Shown: piece by piece, positions 51,350 through 59,498 of the stretch | Position numbering within the stretch: the stretch's first letter is position 1 | Layout of the letters: each line of letters starts with the position of its first letter | Origin: Verticiella alkaliphila | GTDB lineage: Bacteria; Pseudomonadota; Gammaproteobacteria; Burkholderiales; Burkholderiaceae_B | Assembly: GCF_018904615.1 (NCBI RefSeq) | Contig: NZ_JADCNH010000001.1 | Span: 124,001 to 188,000, forward strand | Length of the DNA stretch: 64,000 bases | Direction of reading: 5' to 3' | The notes under the pieces: generated by a model | What the model was told of the DNA's origin: nothing | Database searches by the model: none | Seen by the model: the letters and a program-made list of their open reading frames with translations, nothing else | Program-made: the position numbers and the translations under genes

Positions 51350-51624
51350 GCCAACAGCCCACCAGACAGGAGATGGCCAACCGCCTCATCCTGGCGCGCG
51401 GTCTGATGTACTCCCGGCCACACTCTCGCGTTGATCTGGCCGTCGCTCTTGGCCTGCACCCCAAGCAGGCAGACGTGCTGTTTGCCACGCTGCGTTCGGA
51501 TGGCAGCGTTGCCAGGGTCGGCGAGCGCCGCAACCCGGACGGCTCACCGTCGCCGCTGTGGGGCAAGCCGGAGGCGACGCGCGACCCATTCGCAGCCCTC
51601 TTCGCCGGCTGGTTCCCGGCATGA
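51346..51624 (+). CDS. Winged-helix-like small protein
   Basis: 92 aa with a helix-turn-helix-like segment (SRVDLAVALGLHPKQADVLF, ATLRSDGSVARVG) and an aromatic tail (FAALFAGWFPA). ATGA overlap with the upstream gene. Confidence 0.55.
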   Translation: MSQQPTRQEMANRLILARGLMYSRPHSRVDLAVALGLHPKQADVLFATLRSDGSVARVGERRNPDGSPSPLWGKPEATRDPFAALFAGWFPA

Positions 51625-51791
51625 CCAATACTCACCCGCCGCGACGGGCCGGCCGCTGGCGCCGGCTGGGGTATCTCCCCGCACCTGGGCGGGATCGCGG
51701 ATCCAGGCCGGACACCGATATTGATCGGCCTCCCCTCTGCCAGATGAGGGGCGCCAAGACCAGCGCTTGCAGTCAGGTGTTAGCGACCTGA
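51621..51791 (+). CDS. Doubtful small Arg-rich ORF
   Basis: 56 codons starting at an ATG that overlaps the preceding stop. Composition (many Arg, Pro) is poor for a protein; it may instead be untranslated. The 51792-52232 interval after it has no gene but holds a tRNA-like segment. Confidence 0.25.
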   Translation: MTNTHPPRRAGRWRRLGYLPAPGRDRGSRPDTDIDRPPLCQMRGAKTSACSQVLAT

Positions 51792-51901
51792 CAACCAACC
51801 CCATCCAACACGTCCGGGTCAAACCGTGCTTTATCGGATGCAGGCGCTGGCCTTGGTGGCGAGCAGTACGCGCAGGCGATGCGCAGGTAGCTGATCCGTT
51901 T

Positions 51902-51953
51902 GCCAGTTCGAGACTGGCCTGCCGGTGGTAGCGGCCAACGCTCTACCAATGCC
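51902..51953 (-). other. tRNA-like segment without acceptor stem
   Basis: On the minus strand: D-arm-like GGCATTGGTAGAGCGTT (51953-51937), an anticodon-like hairpin GCCG-CTACCAC-CGGC (51935-51921) and a T-arm GCCAG-TCTCGAA-CTGGC (51918-51902). No acceptor stem pairs and the variable loop is too short, so it is not a working tRNA. Possibly a decayed phage tRNA. Confidence 0.35.
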
Positions 51954-52232
51954 AGATTCGCACCTGGCCGCCATCAACCCGGGGCAACGCTCACCGCCGC
52001 GCCCCGGCCTCTTTTGCCCAGCGCCAGGGCTCAGTGTGTTCACGGTGCCGGCACCGTTGGCGCGGCCGGACTCATTCCAAATCCCCCGAATTCGGGGAAT
52101 TACCCCAAACCCTGACCAGCACCAGCCACGGGATACACCGCTGCCCCCGGAGGCAGCGTGACGCCTGGACGCTTTGCTGCGATGGCGCCCACCCGAGCGC
52201 ATCGGGCCCCTATTCCATATCGGAGACCAGCC

Positions 52233-52538
52233 ATGCTGACGTGCCTGGATGACCGCGCGCGCCCCTACCTCGCGCCCGCAGCTTACGCCCCGCCGGAGAT
52301 CCCGGAGCCGCAGCCGATGAGCCCTATCGCTGCCGGCACTGCCGCGGCCTGGGCGATTCACAGAGGCAGCGAGCCGGTGCGCGAAGCCATGCGCACGTGG
52401 CTCACCTGCGAAGCCCCGCTCGAGATCATCGATGCGCTGCTCGCTGGAGTGCTGGATCCCCTCTTCTATCGCAAATCGTTCGCCATGGCTCAGGAAGCCG
52501 TGCGCGAGCAAGCCGTCAAGGTTCTGGAGGAGCTATGA
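52233..52538 (+). CDS. Hypothetical phage protein
   Basis: 101 aa with central helices (PLEIIDALLAGVLDPLFY, MAQEAVREQAVKVLEEL). GGAG lies 8 nt before the ATG. It overlaps the next gene by 4 nt. Confidence 0.55.
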   Translation: MLTCLDDRARPYLAPAAYAPPEIPEPQPMSPIAAGTAAAWAIHRGSEPVREAMRTWLTCEAPLEIIDALLAGVLDPLFYRKSFAMAQEAVREQAVKVLEEL

Positions 52539-52720
52539 CCACCGACGACAAATCCATCCGCTACGCCCTCATGTCGCAGCACGCCCGCGAGCGGGAAGAC
52601 GAGCGCGAGGAGCGCCGCGACACTCGGCGCACCTGGGCCGAGGCAGGCGCTGCCATCGCTCTCGGGCTGATCGGCTTCACCGTCTGGGCTATCAGCGCCG
52701 GGGTGATGTATGTCCGCTGA
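52535..52720 (+). CDS. Small membrane-anchored protein
   Basis: 61 aa: very charged first half (QHAREREDEREERRDTRR), then one membrane helix (AGAAIALGLIGFTVWAISAG). Overlaps both neighbours. Confidence 0.5.
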   Translation: MTTDDKSIRYALMSQHAREREDEREERRDTRRTWAEAGAAIALGLIGFTVWAISAGVMYVR

Positions 52721-52817
52721 CCTGTACGCCGTGATCGGCTACGTCGTCGCCATGGTCGCTATTGCCCAGGTGGGCGACGCATGCAACCGCTGGCTGCGAC
52801 GACGGGAGGGGTGGTGA
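52710..52817 (+). CDS. Small membrane peptide
   Basis: 35 codons with one helix (YAVIGYVVAMVAIAQVG) and a basic end (RWLRRREGW). Overlaps the preceding gene out of frame by 11 nt. Plausible as a small phage membrane peptide. Confidence 0.4.
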   Translation: MSADLYAVIGYVVAMVAIAQVGDACNRWLRRREGW

Positions 52818-52913
52818 AACCCGAATACCACTACCTGCCCGGCCTACCCGATCCCTTCCTTCGCGCCCAGCGTGGCGCTGCAGTTGCACTCGTAAAACAC
52901 TCAGGAGCACTCG

Positions 52914-53567
52914 ATGAGCATAGCCACCCTCGTGCTTGGTTCCAGCGGGACCGGCAAGAGCACCAGCCTGCGGAACCTCGACCCTTCGAAAACAGTTCTG
53001 ATTCAGTGCATCAAGAAGCCCCTGCCGTTTCGGTCTAAGGGCTGGAAGGTCCGGGCCTCGATGAAGGATGAGGGCAACGTCTTCCAGACGGACGACGCCG
53101 CGCTGATCGAGAAGATCATGAAGGGATCGCCGCATGAGGTCGTGGTGATCGATGACTTCCAGGCGATGCTGGTCAATCAGCTGATGGCCCGCGCCAGCGA
53201 GAAGGGTTACGACCGCTTCACTGATATCGGCAAGAGCGCGTGGAACCTCTTCAACTGCGCAGGCGCGCTGGCGCCAGGCCGTCGCGTCTACATCCTGTCC
53301 CACACCCAGACAGATGATGTGGGAAACATCCGAATGAAGACGGTCGGCAAGCTCGTCGACCAGACCCTCGTGCCGGAAGGCTACTTCACCGTTGTTCTTC
53401 GCACCGAGGTGGTCAACGGCCAGTACGTGTTCCGGACCCAGACGAACGGGATGGACTGCTGCAAGAGCCCAGTCGATATGTTCGAGGATGAGCACATCCC
53501 GAATGACCTAGCCGAGGTTGACGCTCAGATCGTCGACTTCTATGGGGTGAACAGTGAAGCGGCTTGA
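52914..53567 (+). CDS. Sak4-like RecA-type recombination ATPase
   Basis: 217 aa. Walker A LGSSGTGKSTSL at the very start, Walker B VVVIDDFQAML and later RRVYILSHTQTDD. This is the Sak4 (phage nucleotide-binding protein) form of RecA-like annealing protein. SSB and Gp157 follow, the usual neighbours. Acts on ssDNA in phage recombination. Confidence 0.75.
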   Translation: MSIATLVLGSSGTGKSTSLRNLDPSKTVLIQCIKKPLPFRSKGWKVRASMKDEGNVFQTDDAALIEKIMKGSPHEVVVIDDFQAMLVNQLMARASEKGYDRFTDIGKSAWNLFNCAGALAPGRRVYILSHTQTDDVGNIRMKTVGKLVDQTLVPEGYFTVVLRTEVVNGQYVFRTQTNGMDCCKSPVDMFEDEHIPNDLAEVDAQIVDFYGVNSEAA

Positions 53568-54207
53568 TCTCACAGGGCAGAGGTTCTCCGGCCTCGTTGT
53601 GGTTCGTCAAGCCAGCCCGTCAGGCAGTCAAAGCAGGTGGCTCTGCCGCTGCGACTGCGGCAACGAGTCCACCGTCCAGGTCGGCAACCTACGGTCTGGG
53701 CGAACAACGAGCTGCGGGTGCAAACGCGCCACCACGACCAGAGCATGCAAGACGCGCCACGGCATGTTCGGCACCCCAACCTACAAGTCGTGGTCGTCAA
53801 TGCTGACCCGGTGCGAAAACCCTGCAAATCGCAAGTTCCCGGACTACGGGGGTCGCGGGATAAGGGTGTGCAAGGAATGGCACGACTTCACCAGATTCTT
53901 CGCTGACATGGGGGAGCGTCCAGAGGGAACGACGCTTGGTCGAATAAACAACGATGGCGGCTATGAGCCCACGAACTGCGAATGGCAGGACGCCACAACT
54001 CAGGGGAGAAACAAGAGGAACAACGTCCAGTTTGAGTTTCAGGGAAAGGTGGCAACCCTGATGGAGCACTGCCAAGACCACGGAATGCCTTTCGCCACGG
54101 TCAAGTCCCGGATCTATCAGAGATCTTGGCCGATCCATGAGGCGCTTACCAAACCGGTGAGAGCCAAACACCGCAATTCCAGGGCTGCCGGCCCAATTTC
54201 CAACTGA
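53554..54207 (+). CDS. Homing endonuclease-like protein, YGGRG family (copy 3)
   Basis: 217 aa with GTG start overlapping the end of the Sak4-like gene. CRCDCGN...SCGCKR, YKSWSSMLTRCENP, YGGRGIRVCKEW and TLGRINNDGGYEPTNCEWQD correspond to the other two copies, here with GRI replacing DRI at the HNH block, which could affect the active site. C-terminal HTH-like segment (VATLMEHCQDHGMPFATV). Confidence 0.65.
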   Translation: MKRLDLTGQRFSGLVVVRQASPSGSQSRWLCRCDCGNESTVQVGNLRSGRTTSCGCKRATTTRACKTRHGMFGTPTYKSWSSMLTRCENPANRKFPDYGGRGIRVCKEWHDFTRFFADMGERPEGTTLGRINNDGGYEPTNCEWQDATTQGRNKRNNVQFEFQGKVATLMEHCQDHGMPFATVKSRIYQRSWPIHEALTKPVRAKHRNSRAAGPISN

Positions 54208-54223
54208 AGACCCAGGAGCACTC

Positions 54224-54841
54224 ATGTACAAACTCGACACTCAAGCTGCTAAGCAAGCGGATCGCGTCGGCGGCCGCATCACCGAGAAAGGCAAATACGT
54301 CGGCACCTTCACCCGCGCCCAGCATGTCGTCGCCGACACCGGAACGATTGGCATTGACTTCGACTTCGTGACGGACGACGGAACGCGCGCGCGATTCGCC
54401 ATCTATACCCAGAAGGCCGACGGCACCCAGATCTACGGCTTCAAGCAGCTGATGGCGATGATGACCTGCATGCAAGTGCGAGAGCTGACCAACCCCATCA
54501 ACCAGCGCGCTCGTGTCTACGATTTCGATGCAGGCCAGGAGGTCGACGTGGTTGTCCCTCAGTTTCCGGATTTGCTCGGAAAGAAGGTCGGCCTGCTGAT
54601 CCGCATGGAAGAGTACGGGGACAACGGGAAGTGGCGACCCGGCCTGGCCGGCGCATTCCAAGCTGAGACCGAGCTTGTGGCGAGCGAGATCCTTGACCGG
54701 AAGACAGTCCCCTCGCAGCTGCCCAAGATGGTGCAAGCGCTGCGGGACAAGCCGAAGCAAGGCGGCGGGCAGAGCGTGGCGGCAGGAAACCGCGCTGCGC
54801 AGGAGGCCGGCTACGAGACCGAACAAGACATACCTTTCTGA
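54224..54841 (+). CDS. ssb: Phage single-stranded DNA-binding protein
   Basis: 205 aa. Not the common SSB sequence, but it ends in a SSB-like acidic tip (EQDIPF) preceded by a disordered Gly/Gln linker, and has an OB-fold-like core (GTIGIDFDFVTDDGTRARFA, KKVGLLIRMEEYGDNG). Lies after the Sak4-like gene, as in other phages. Confidence 0.65.
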   Translation: MYKLDTQAAKQADRVGGRITEKGKYVGTFTRAQHVVADTGTIGIDFDFVTDDGTRARFAIYTQKADGTQIYGFKQLMAMMTCMQVRELTNPINQRARVYDFDAGQEVDVVVPQFPDLLGKKVGLLIRMEEYGDNGKWRPGLAGAFQAETELVASEILDRKTVPSQLPKMVQALRDKPKQGGGQSVAAGNRAAQEAGYETEQDIPF

Positions 54842-54854
54842 TCAGGAGCCAGCC

Positions 54855-55349
54855 ATGACTATCCCCCTATACGTCCTGGCGGCCGAGCGCCGCCAGCAAC
54901 TGGACGCCATCGCTGATCTGGACCTTGCGGACGATGTTCTGGCTGACACGCTCGAGAGCATCGAGGGCGATCTGGAAGAGAAGGCGCAGCACATCGTTGC
55001 CTACGTGCGAGACCTGGAGGGCGACGCCGAGAAGATCAAGAAGGCGGAGGCCGAGATGGCTGCGCGACGTAAGGCCATCGAATCGCGCGTCGCCCGCATC
55101 CGGGCCTATGTGCTGGACACCATGGTGAAGAACGGGATCAAGAAAATCCCCTGCTCCTGGTTCGTCATCAGCGTGGCCAAGTCGCCGCCTGCAGTTGAGA
55201 TCTTTGATGCGGACAAGCTGCCGCGCGATTACTTCGCCGAGCCGCCGCCTCCCGTGCCGAGCAAGACGCTCATCAAGAAAGCCATCGAAGACGGCTTTGA
55301 AGTGCCCGGCGCCCGGCTCACTCAGGGCGTGCGGCTCGCCATCAAGTAA
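54855..55349 (+). CDS. Siphovirus Gp157-like protein
   Basis: 164 aa with the Gp157 layout: long N-terminal coiled-coil (LADTLESIEGDLEEKAQHIV), then a short beta-domain (VAKSPPAVEIFDADKLPRDY, VPSKTLIKKAIEDG). Commonly near SSB in phages; it has been linked to phage resistance in Streptococcus. GGAGCC precedes the ATG. Confidence 0.75.
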   Translation: MTIPLYVLAAERRQQLDAIADLDLADDVLADTLESIEGDLEEKAQHIVAYVRDLEGDAEKIKKAEAEMAARRKAIESRVARIRAYVLDTMVKNGIKKIPCSWFVISVAKSPPAVEIFDADKLPRDYFAEPPPPVPSKTLIKKAIEDGFEVPGARLTQGVRLAIK

Positions 55350-55367
55350 CCCTCCGAGGACACCCCA

Positions 55368-55619
55368 ATGCAACACCAACCCGCCGCCGCGGAGGACGCC
55401 GCGCGCGCGTCGATCCTGCCTGGCTCCGTCGTTCAGCTATCGCCGACAACCGGCAACCCCGCATTCGCCGCCTGCTTCATGGTCATCACCGATGTGATGC
55501 CGTGGGGTGCGATGGGATACGTGCGGGTGCCTGGCGGTGGCGACGCCTACTACCGCGCGAAGCATGAAGACATGACCCTGATTGGTCGTGCCGAATGGAT
55601 GCGCGAGGACGAGACATGA
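55368..55619 (+). CDS. Hypothetical phage protein
   Basis: 83 aa, with SH3-like features (ILPGSVVQLSPTTGNPAFAA, YYRAKHEDMTLIGRAEW). Overlaps the next gene by 4 nt. Confidence 0.55.
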   Translation: MQHQPAAAEDAARASILPGSVVQLSPTTGNPAFAACFMVITDVMPWGAMGYVRVPGGGDAYYRAKHEDMTLIGRAEWMREDET

Positions 55620-55990
55620 CCGACCAGAACGACCGTGAACTGCTGGAACTGGCCGCCAAAGCCATCGGCCTCGACGCCGCTTACGACGAGAAATGGGGAG
55701 GCATGCTGATCCCCGTAACGGTTCATGCGCCGGATGACGGCTATGAGTTCTGGAACCCCCTGGAGATTAGCGGGGATGCTTTTGATCTGGCGGCTCGACT
55801 TCGGCTGGGCATTGACCACAACCATGCGGCAGACCAGCAGCGCTGGGTATCAGCGGATCGAAACGGCTGCGAGGGGTGCTATTCGCCGGTTTCGTGCGTC
55901 GAAGACGAATTCGATGAGTGCGATCGATTGTCAGCCGCCCGTCGGGCCGTGGTTCGCGCTGCGGCCGAGATCGCCAAGGGGTTTCCATGA
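55616..55990 (+). CDS. Hypothetical phage protein
   Basis: 124 aa of a type frequent in Burkholderiales phages: ELLELAAKAIGLDAAYDEKW, FWNPLEISGDAFDLAARLRL, RAVVRAAAEIAKGFP. Function unknown. Starts and ends with 4-nt overlaps. Confidence 0.6.
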   Translation: MTDQNDRELLELAAKAIGLDAAYDEKWGGMLIPVTVHAPDDGYEFWNPLEISGDAFDLAARLRLGIDHNHAADQQRWVSADRNGCEGCYSPVSCVEDEFDECDRLSAARRAVVRAAAEIAKGFP

Positions 55991-56454
55991 CCGACCACTA
56001 CGACACCCTGCACCACGACGAGCTGGTCGCCCTCCTGCGGCAGAGGGATGCAGAGCTGGCGGCGATTGGCGCTGGGGGCGTGGCGCCGTTGCGGGGCGGT
56101 GCTCGAGTGCGCAACGCGCTGGACATCGGGCGCTGCTATGCCTCCGCCGTCCTGGGGCAAATGCGCCAGCCGGCCGGACGGGCAGGAGGTTCGCGAGATC
56201 GAACAGGACTTGTCGGCTATCGAGGCCGCGCTGGAGGCAGCATGACCACCCCTCACGCCCTGATGCTCTCTGCCGCCGCGGCCCTCGACCGCAACGCCGC
56301 TCGCCAGCGCCGCGCGCAGACCACCTCGGCCGACCGTGATGCGTGGGTGAGCCCAGCCGCACGAGCGGAATACCAACACGACGTCGCAATCGCGCGTGGC
56401 CTGCGGGCCGCTGCGCAGCAGATGAGCGGCAATGACACACGGAGTTCCGCATGA
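55987..56454 (+). CDS. Composite ORF, possibly two genes joined by a frame change
   Basis: 155 codons. The N-terminus (YDTLHHDELVALLRQRDAEL) and the C-terminal part (MTTPHALMLSAAAALDRNAA, start at 56242) both look real, while the middle (56100-56240) is odd. In the +1 frame it ends REIEQDLSAIEAALEAA at 56245, immediately before 56242, as a normal gene end would. I suspect a frame disruption near 56100-56190. Confidence 0.45.
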   Translation: MTDHYDTLHHDELVALLRQRDAELAAIGAGGVAPLRGGARVRNALDIGRCYASAVLGQMRQPAGRAGGSRDRTGLVGYRGRAGGSMTTPHALMLSAAAALDRNAARQRRAQTTSADRDAWVSPAARAEYQHDVAIARGLRAAAQQMSGNDTRSSA

Positions 56455-57290
56455 CCCACATCACCACCCTACGCGACCTGCGCGCCTGCATCCAGGCAGA
56501 CACGGCGCAGAGCCCGGCGAGCGAGCAACTGGAGGCTCTGGATGCGGCTATTGCGGCGCTGACAGGTGCTGCGGATGCGCAACCGGCCGGACACGTCGGG
56601 CGCGATGCGTCTATGGCGCACATGAATGTCAACCTGCCTGAAGGCTCGCCGGTCTACGCCGCCCCTCAACCTGCCGCCGTGCTGCGCGACATTCCCGACG
56701 CTGAGCGACATGCACTGATCGGCGGCTACTTCGCTGACCAGTGGGCGAAGGACGCTGCGGACGGGTTGCTGCACCACTATGCCCGTGCACTGGCCGCCCA
56801 GCCCAGCGGGCAGGCGCAGACCGAACCTCTCGCGCGCTACTGCCCCGGCTGCGGATCGGTCGGCCCCGTGGAGGCGAAGTACCGCGACTGCTGCCCTGAC
56901 GGCAACGAGGCCCGCATGATCCCGAAGACCCTGGCCGAGAAGTGCCGCGACACGTTCAAGATCGCGATCCGCAACATGCTTGCCGATGCGGCCGCCAATG
57001 ATGGCGGGCAGGCGCAGCCCACCCTGTTGACCGCCGACCACACCGGCATGATGGTCGACCACAGCGGGGTCATCCGGCAGGCGAAGGAATCGCTGGAGTA
57101 TGGCATGCGCAATCCTAGCGTGGCCACGATGCTCGAAGGCATGGGCAAGCACCTGGAAGAGCTCGGCCGACGCTGGTACGCGGGCGACGTGTCCGTGGTC
57201 GATGAGTTCCTACAGCTTTACTGCGTCGCGGATGATGAGCGCGCCGCCCTGAAGGCTGCCCGTCAGGGCGAAGGGAGTGCCAATGGCTGA
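56451..57290 (+). CDS. Hypothetical phage protein with zinc-ribbon-like pair
   Basis: 279 aa: helical N-terminus (LRDLRACIQADTAQSPASEQ), YCPGCGSVGP (about residue 130) and KYRDCCPDG with four Cys, and a C-terminal helix. Part of the small-gene stretch before integrase; no family recognised. Confidence 0.5.
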   Translation: MTHITTLRDLRACIQADTAQSPASEQLEALDAAIAALTGAADAQPAGHVGRDASMAHMNVNLPEGSPVYAAPQPAAVLRDIPDAERHALIGGYFADQWAKDAADGLLHHYARALAAQPSGQAQTEPLARYCPGCGSVGPVEAKYRDCCPDGNEARMIPKTLAEKCRDTFKIAIRNMLADAAANDGGQAQPTLLTADHTGMMVDHSGVIRQAKESLEYGMRNPSVATMLEGMGKHLEELGRRWYAGDVSVVDEFLQLYCVADDERAALKAARQGEGSANG

Positions 57291-57573
57291 AGGAGCGACG
57301 ACGTGGTACCTGGCCAGCGCCTACCACCCGCGCAAGATCGAGCCGGTCAGCGTTGAGCGGCAGACTGGCTGCTCTGTGTGGATCGGGGGCGATCGGCGAT
57401 CCAGGATGGGTAGCACAGAGGCAATCTTCCCAACCTGGGATGAGGCGCATCAGTGGCTGCTCAAATGGCACCAAGACAAGGTTGACAGGGCGCGCCACCA
57501 GCTTGAGCGCGCGAAGAGTTTGCACGGCAACGTGAAGGGGATGAAGCGCCCGCCTGGATCGCCCGATGCCTGA
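57283..57573 (+). CDS. Hypothetical phage protein
   Basis: 96 aa (SIFPTWDEAHQWLLKWHQDK-type C-terminal helix). GGGAG lies 6 nt before the ATG at 57283, which overlaps the previous gene by 8 nt. Confidence 0.55.
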   Translation: MAEGATTWYLASAYHPRKIEPVSVERQTGCSVWIGGDRRSRMGSTEAIFPTWDEAHQWLLKWHQDKVDRARHQLERAKSLHGNVKGMKRPPGSPDA

Positions 57574-57651
57574 CCACCCGCACAGCACCGAAACCGCCCG
57601 GCCTCGTGCGGGGATTGTTGGCGACGTCAAATCAATAGCAAAGGTGTCCGC

Positions 57652-58155
57652 ATGAATCGCAAGCCAGACCCAACGCCACAAAGGATACGCGAGCTTCTGA
57701 CCTATGATCAAAACAGCGGCGCGTTCCACTGGAAAGCCAGGGCGGGGGTGCACCGGACTGGAAGAATTGCCGGGTCGTTATGCAGAAAAGATGGGTACGT
57801 CATCATCTCTATTGATCGCACCAAGCGGCCAGCCCATCGCCTAGCATGGGCCTACGTATACGGAGAGTGGCCCAAGCGTCTCATCGATCACATAAATGGT
57901 GTGAGGACTGACAACCGCATTGCCAACCTCCGCGATGTGGACCAGTCGACCAACCTGCAAAACCGAAAGCGACCTACAGAAAACTCCTACTCCGGGGTGC
58001 TCGGTGCCCACTACAGCAAATCAAAGCGGCGCTACTACGCATCCATTCTAGTCAGAGGGAAGGTTCATAGGCTCGGGTCATTTCTCACAGCAGCCGAAGC
58101 TGGCCTTGCCTACCAAAACGCCAAGCGAAGGCTGCACGAAGGGTATGTTGAATGA
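57652..58155 (+). CDS. HNH endonuclease with AP2-like domain
   Basis: 167 aa. HNH region HRLAWAYVYGEWPKRLIDHI then NGVRTDNRIANLRDV, followed by a C-terminal AP2-like domain (YASILVRGKVHRLGSF, AEAGLAYQNAKRRLHEGY). Second member of the type seen at 25493-26041. It lies between small genes and excisionase. Confidence 0.8.
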   Translation: MNRKPDPTPQRIRELLTYDQNSGAFHWKARAGVHRTGRIAGSLCRKDGYVIISIDRTKRPAHRLAWAYVYGEWPKRLIDHINGVRTDNRIANLRDVDQSTNLQNRKRPTENSYSGVLGAHYSKSKRRYYASILVRGKVHRLGSFLTAAEAGLAYQNAKRRLHEGYVE

Positions 58156-58207
58156 ACGACATTTCTTTGCCCGCCCTCGCCCGCCTGCTGGCGGTGACGC
58201 GGCGGGA

Positions 58208-58582
58208 ATGGGGGATAGAGTGGAAAAACTGAGCCCACAGCAAGCCGCGACCGTCTTGGGCGTGTCGCCCCGCAAGGTCTATGCTCTGGCCGCCCCGGAT
58301 GGTCCGATCCCCTGCTATCGAATCGGCCGCCGGATTTCTTTCGATCTGACCGACCTCACCGAGTACCTGAGCACATGCCGATTTACCGAGAAAAAACGCG
58401 CGGTCGTTTCATCTTTGAATTCGACCGTCAGATTGGGGGCCAGCGAGTCCGGGCTCGAAAGCTACTTCCAAAAACGTGGACTCAAGCCCAGGCTGACACC
58501 TTCGACCGCCAGGAATCCGCCCGGCTCTATGCGATCGGGACAAGTGTCCAACGTCCGGAACATCTCATCGAGGATGCCGTAG
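58208..58582 (+). CDS. xis: Excisionase-like DNA-binding protein
   Basis: 124 codons. The N-terminal 60 residues form a MerR/AlpA-like helix-turn-helix (LSPQQAATVLGVSPRKVYAL, PCYRIGRRISFDLTDLTEYL). The rest overlaps the integrase gene out of frame (208 nt) and is of poor composition, so the functional part is likely the first half. An alternative start is a GTG at 58220. Confidence 0.65.
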   Translation: MGDRVEKLSPQQAATVLGVSPRKVYALAAPDGPIPCYRIGRRISFDLTDLTEYLSTCRFTEKKRAVVSSLNSTVRLGASESGLESYFQKRGLKPRLTPSTARNPPGSMRSGQVSNVRNISSRMP

Positions 58583-59346
58583 CGGTGTACCTGAAGGAGC
58601 GCGCGCCCCGATTGAAGTCGGGCGACAACATCGCACGCGAGCTCGCCCAGATGTACTGGGCGTACAAGGGCCGACCGCTGTCCGCCCTGACCGAAGCGTG
58701 CCGGTTCTACTCAGCCAAAGCCGTTAAGGACGACGGCGCGCCTCTGTCGCCGGCCACGCTGCGCAACCGGATCCGCTACCTCACAAGCGCGTGCCGGTAC
58801 GCGTGGCGGCACCACTCGATGTGCGAGCACGACCCAGCTGCAGGGGTGCCGGTGCCGCATGTGTCCAACGAGCGCCAGCACTACGTCTCACGGCAGGAAA
58901 TGCTGATGCTGGTTCGCCACTGCACCAACCTCAAGGCGCGCAAGGCGATCCGCGTTGCGTTCTACTCTGGGATGCGGCTGTCGGAGATCCTGCGGGCGGT
59001 GCCGCGGGCCAACGGATTTCACCTGCAGGACACCAAGAACGGCGCACCACGCATCGTGCCGATCCACCCGAGGATCGCTTTCTGCGCGCGCAGGATGCCG
59101 ACAGGGCCCAACATCACCATTCAGCGAGCGTTCGAGCGCGCTCGCACTCGAGCCGGCCTGCCCCATGTCCACTTTCACGATCTGCGCCATAGCGCGGCCA
59201 GCGAACTGATCAACGCAGGCGTGGATCTGTACACAGTCGGCCGCGTGTTGGGCCACAAAGACCCGAGATCGACGCAGCGATACTCCCACCTCGCGGTGGA
59301 CACACTAGCGGCGGCGATTGGGAAGATTGGAGGGAAAGCGGCGTGA
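58375..59346 (+). CDS. int: Tyrosine-family phage integrase
   Basis: 323 aa with N-terminal arm-binding domain (MPIYREKTRGRFIFEF) and catalytic set: Arg in FYSGMRLSEIL, HxxR in HDLRHSAASEL, a His in VLGHKDPRSTQRY with nucleophile Tyr in QRYSHL. It ends 86 bp from attR. Catalyses insertion into the tRNA-Ser 3' half. Confidence 0.95.
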   Translation: MPIYREKTRGRFIFEFDRQIGGQRVRARKLLPKTWTQAQADTFDRQESARLYAIGTSVQRPEHLIEDAVAVYLKERAPRLKSGDNIARELAQMYWAYKGRPLSALTEACRFYSAKAVKDDGAPLSPATLRNRIRYLTSACRYAWRHHSMCEHDPAAGVPVPHVSNERQHYVSRQEMLMLVRHCTNLKARKAIRVAFYSGMRLSEILRAVPRANGFHLQDTKNGAPRIVPIHPRIAFCARRMPTGPNITIQRAFERARTRAGLPHVHFHDLRHSAASELINAGVDLYTVGRVLGHKDPRSTQRYSHLAVDTLAAAIGKIGGKAA

Positions 59347-59384
59347 TGGGGAGCGCTTCGTCAATATTTCCCCCACCACCAATA

Positions 59385-59410
59385 GAAAAAGGCCCCTCGC
59401 GGAGCCCTTT
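59385..59410 (-). terminator. Phage-supplied terminator for tRNA-Ser
   Basis: On the minus strand AAAGG-GCTCC-GCGA-GGGGC-CTTTTT, immediately after the tRNA 3' end. It differs in sequence from the host terminator at 8521-8544 but replaces it, so integration keeps tRNA-Ser transcription terminated. Confidence 0.75.
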
Positions 59411-59432
59411 CATTTACTGCTAAGTGCTTGAT

Positions 59433-59498
59433 ACTTCTGGCGGAAGGGGTGGGATTCGAACCCACGATACGCCTAAACGTATACCGGATTTCGAGTCC
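59433..59498. other. attR (core repeat)
   Basis: 66-bp copy identical to attL. Joined here to the host-derived tRNA 5' part (59499-59527), so the complete tRNA-Ser(CGA) is restored. Confidence 0.95.

Larger units (their letters stand above)
8559..59498. mobile_element. Lambdoid siphovirus-type prophage integrated in tRNA-Ser(CGA)
   Basis: A ~50.9 kb element delimited by an exact 66-bp repeat at both ends and containing a tyrosine integrase beside attR. All lambdoid modules are present: integration/excision, immunity, early recombination and replication, packaging, head, neck, tail, lysis. No structural gene is visibly broken, so it may be inducible, although this cannot be shown from sequence. 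Confidence 0.95.

Noticed and set aside
52781-53038. ORF overlapping the Sak4 start
   Set aside because: Its second half is the out-of-frame reading of the Sak4 P-loop region; only a short GTG-started beginning could be real.
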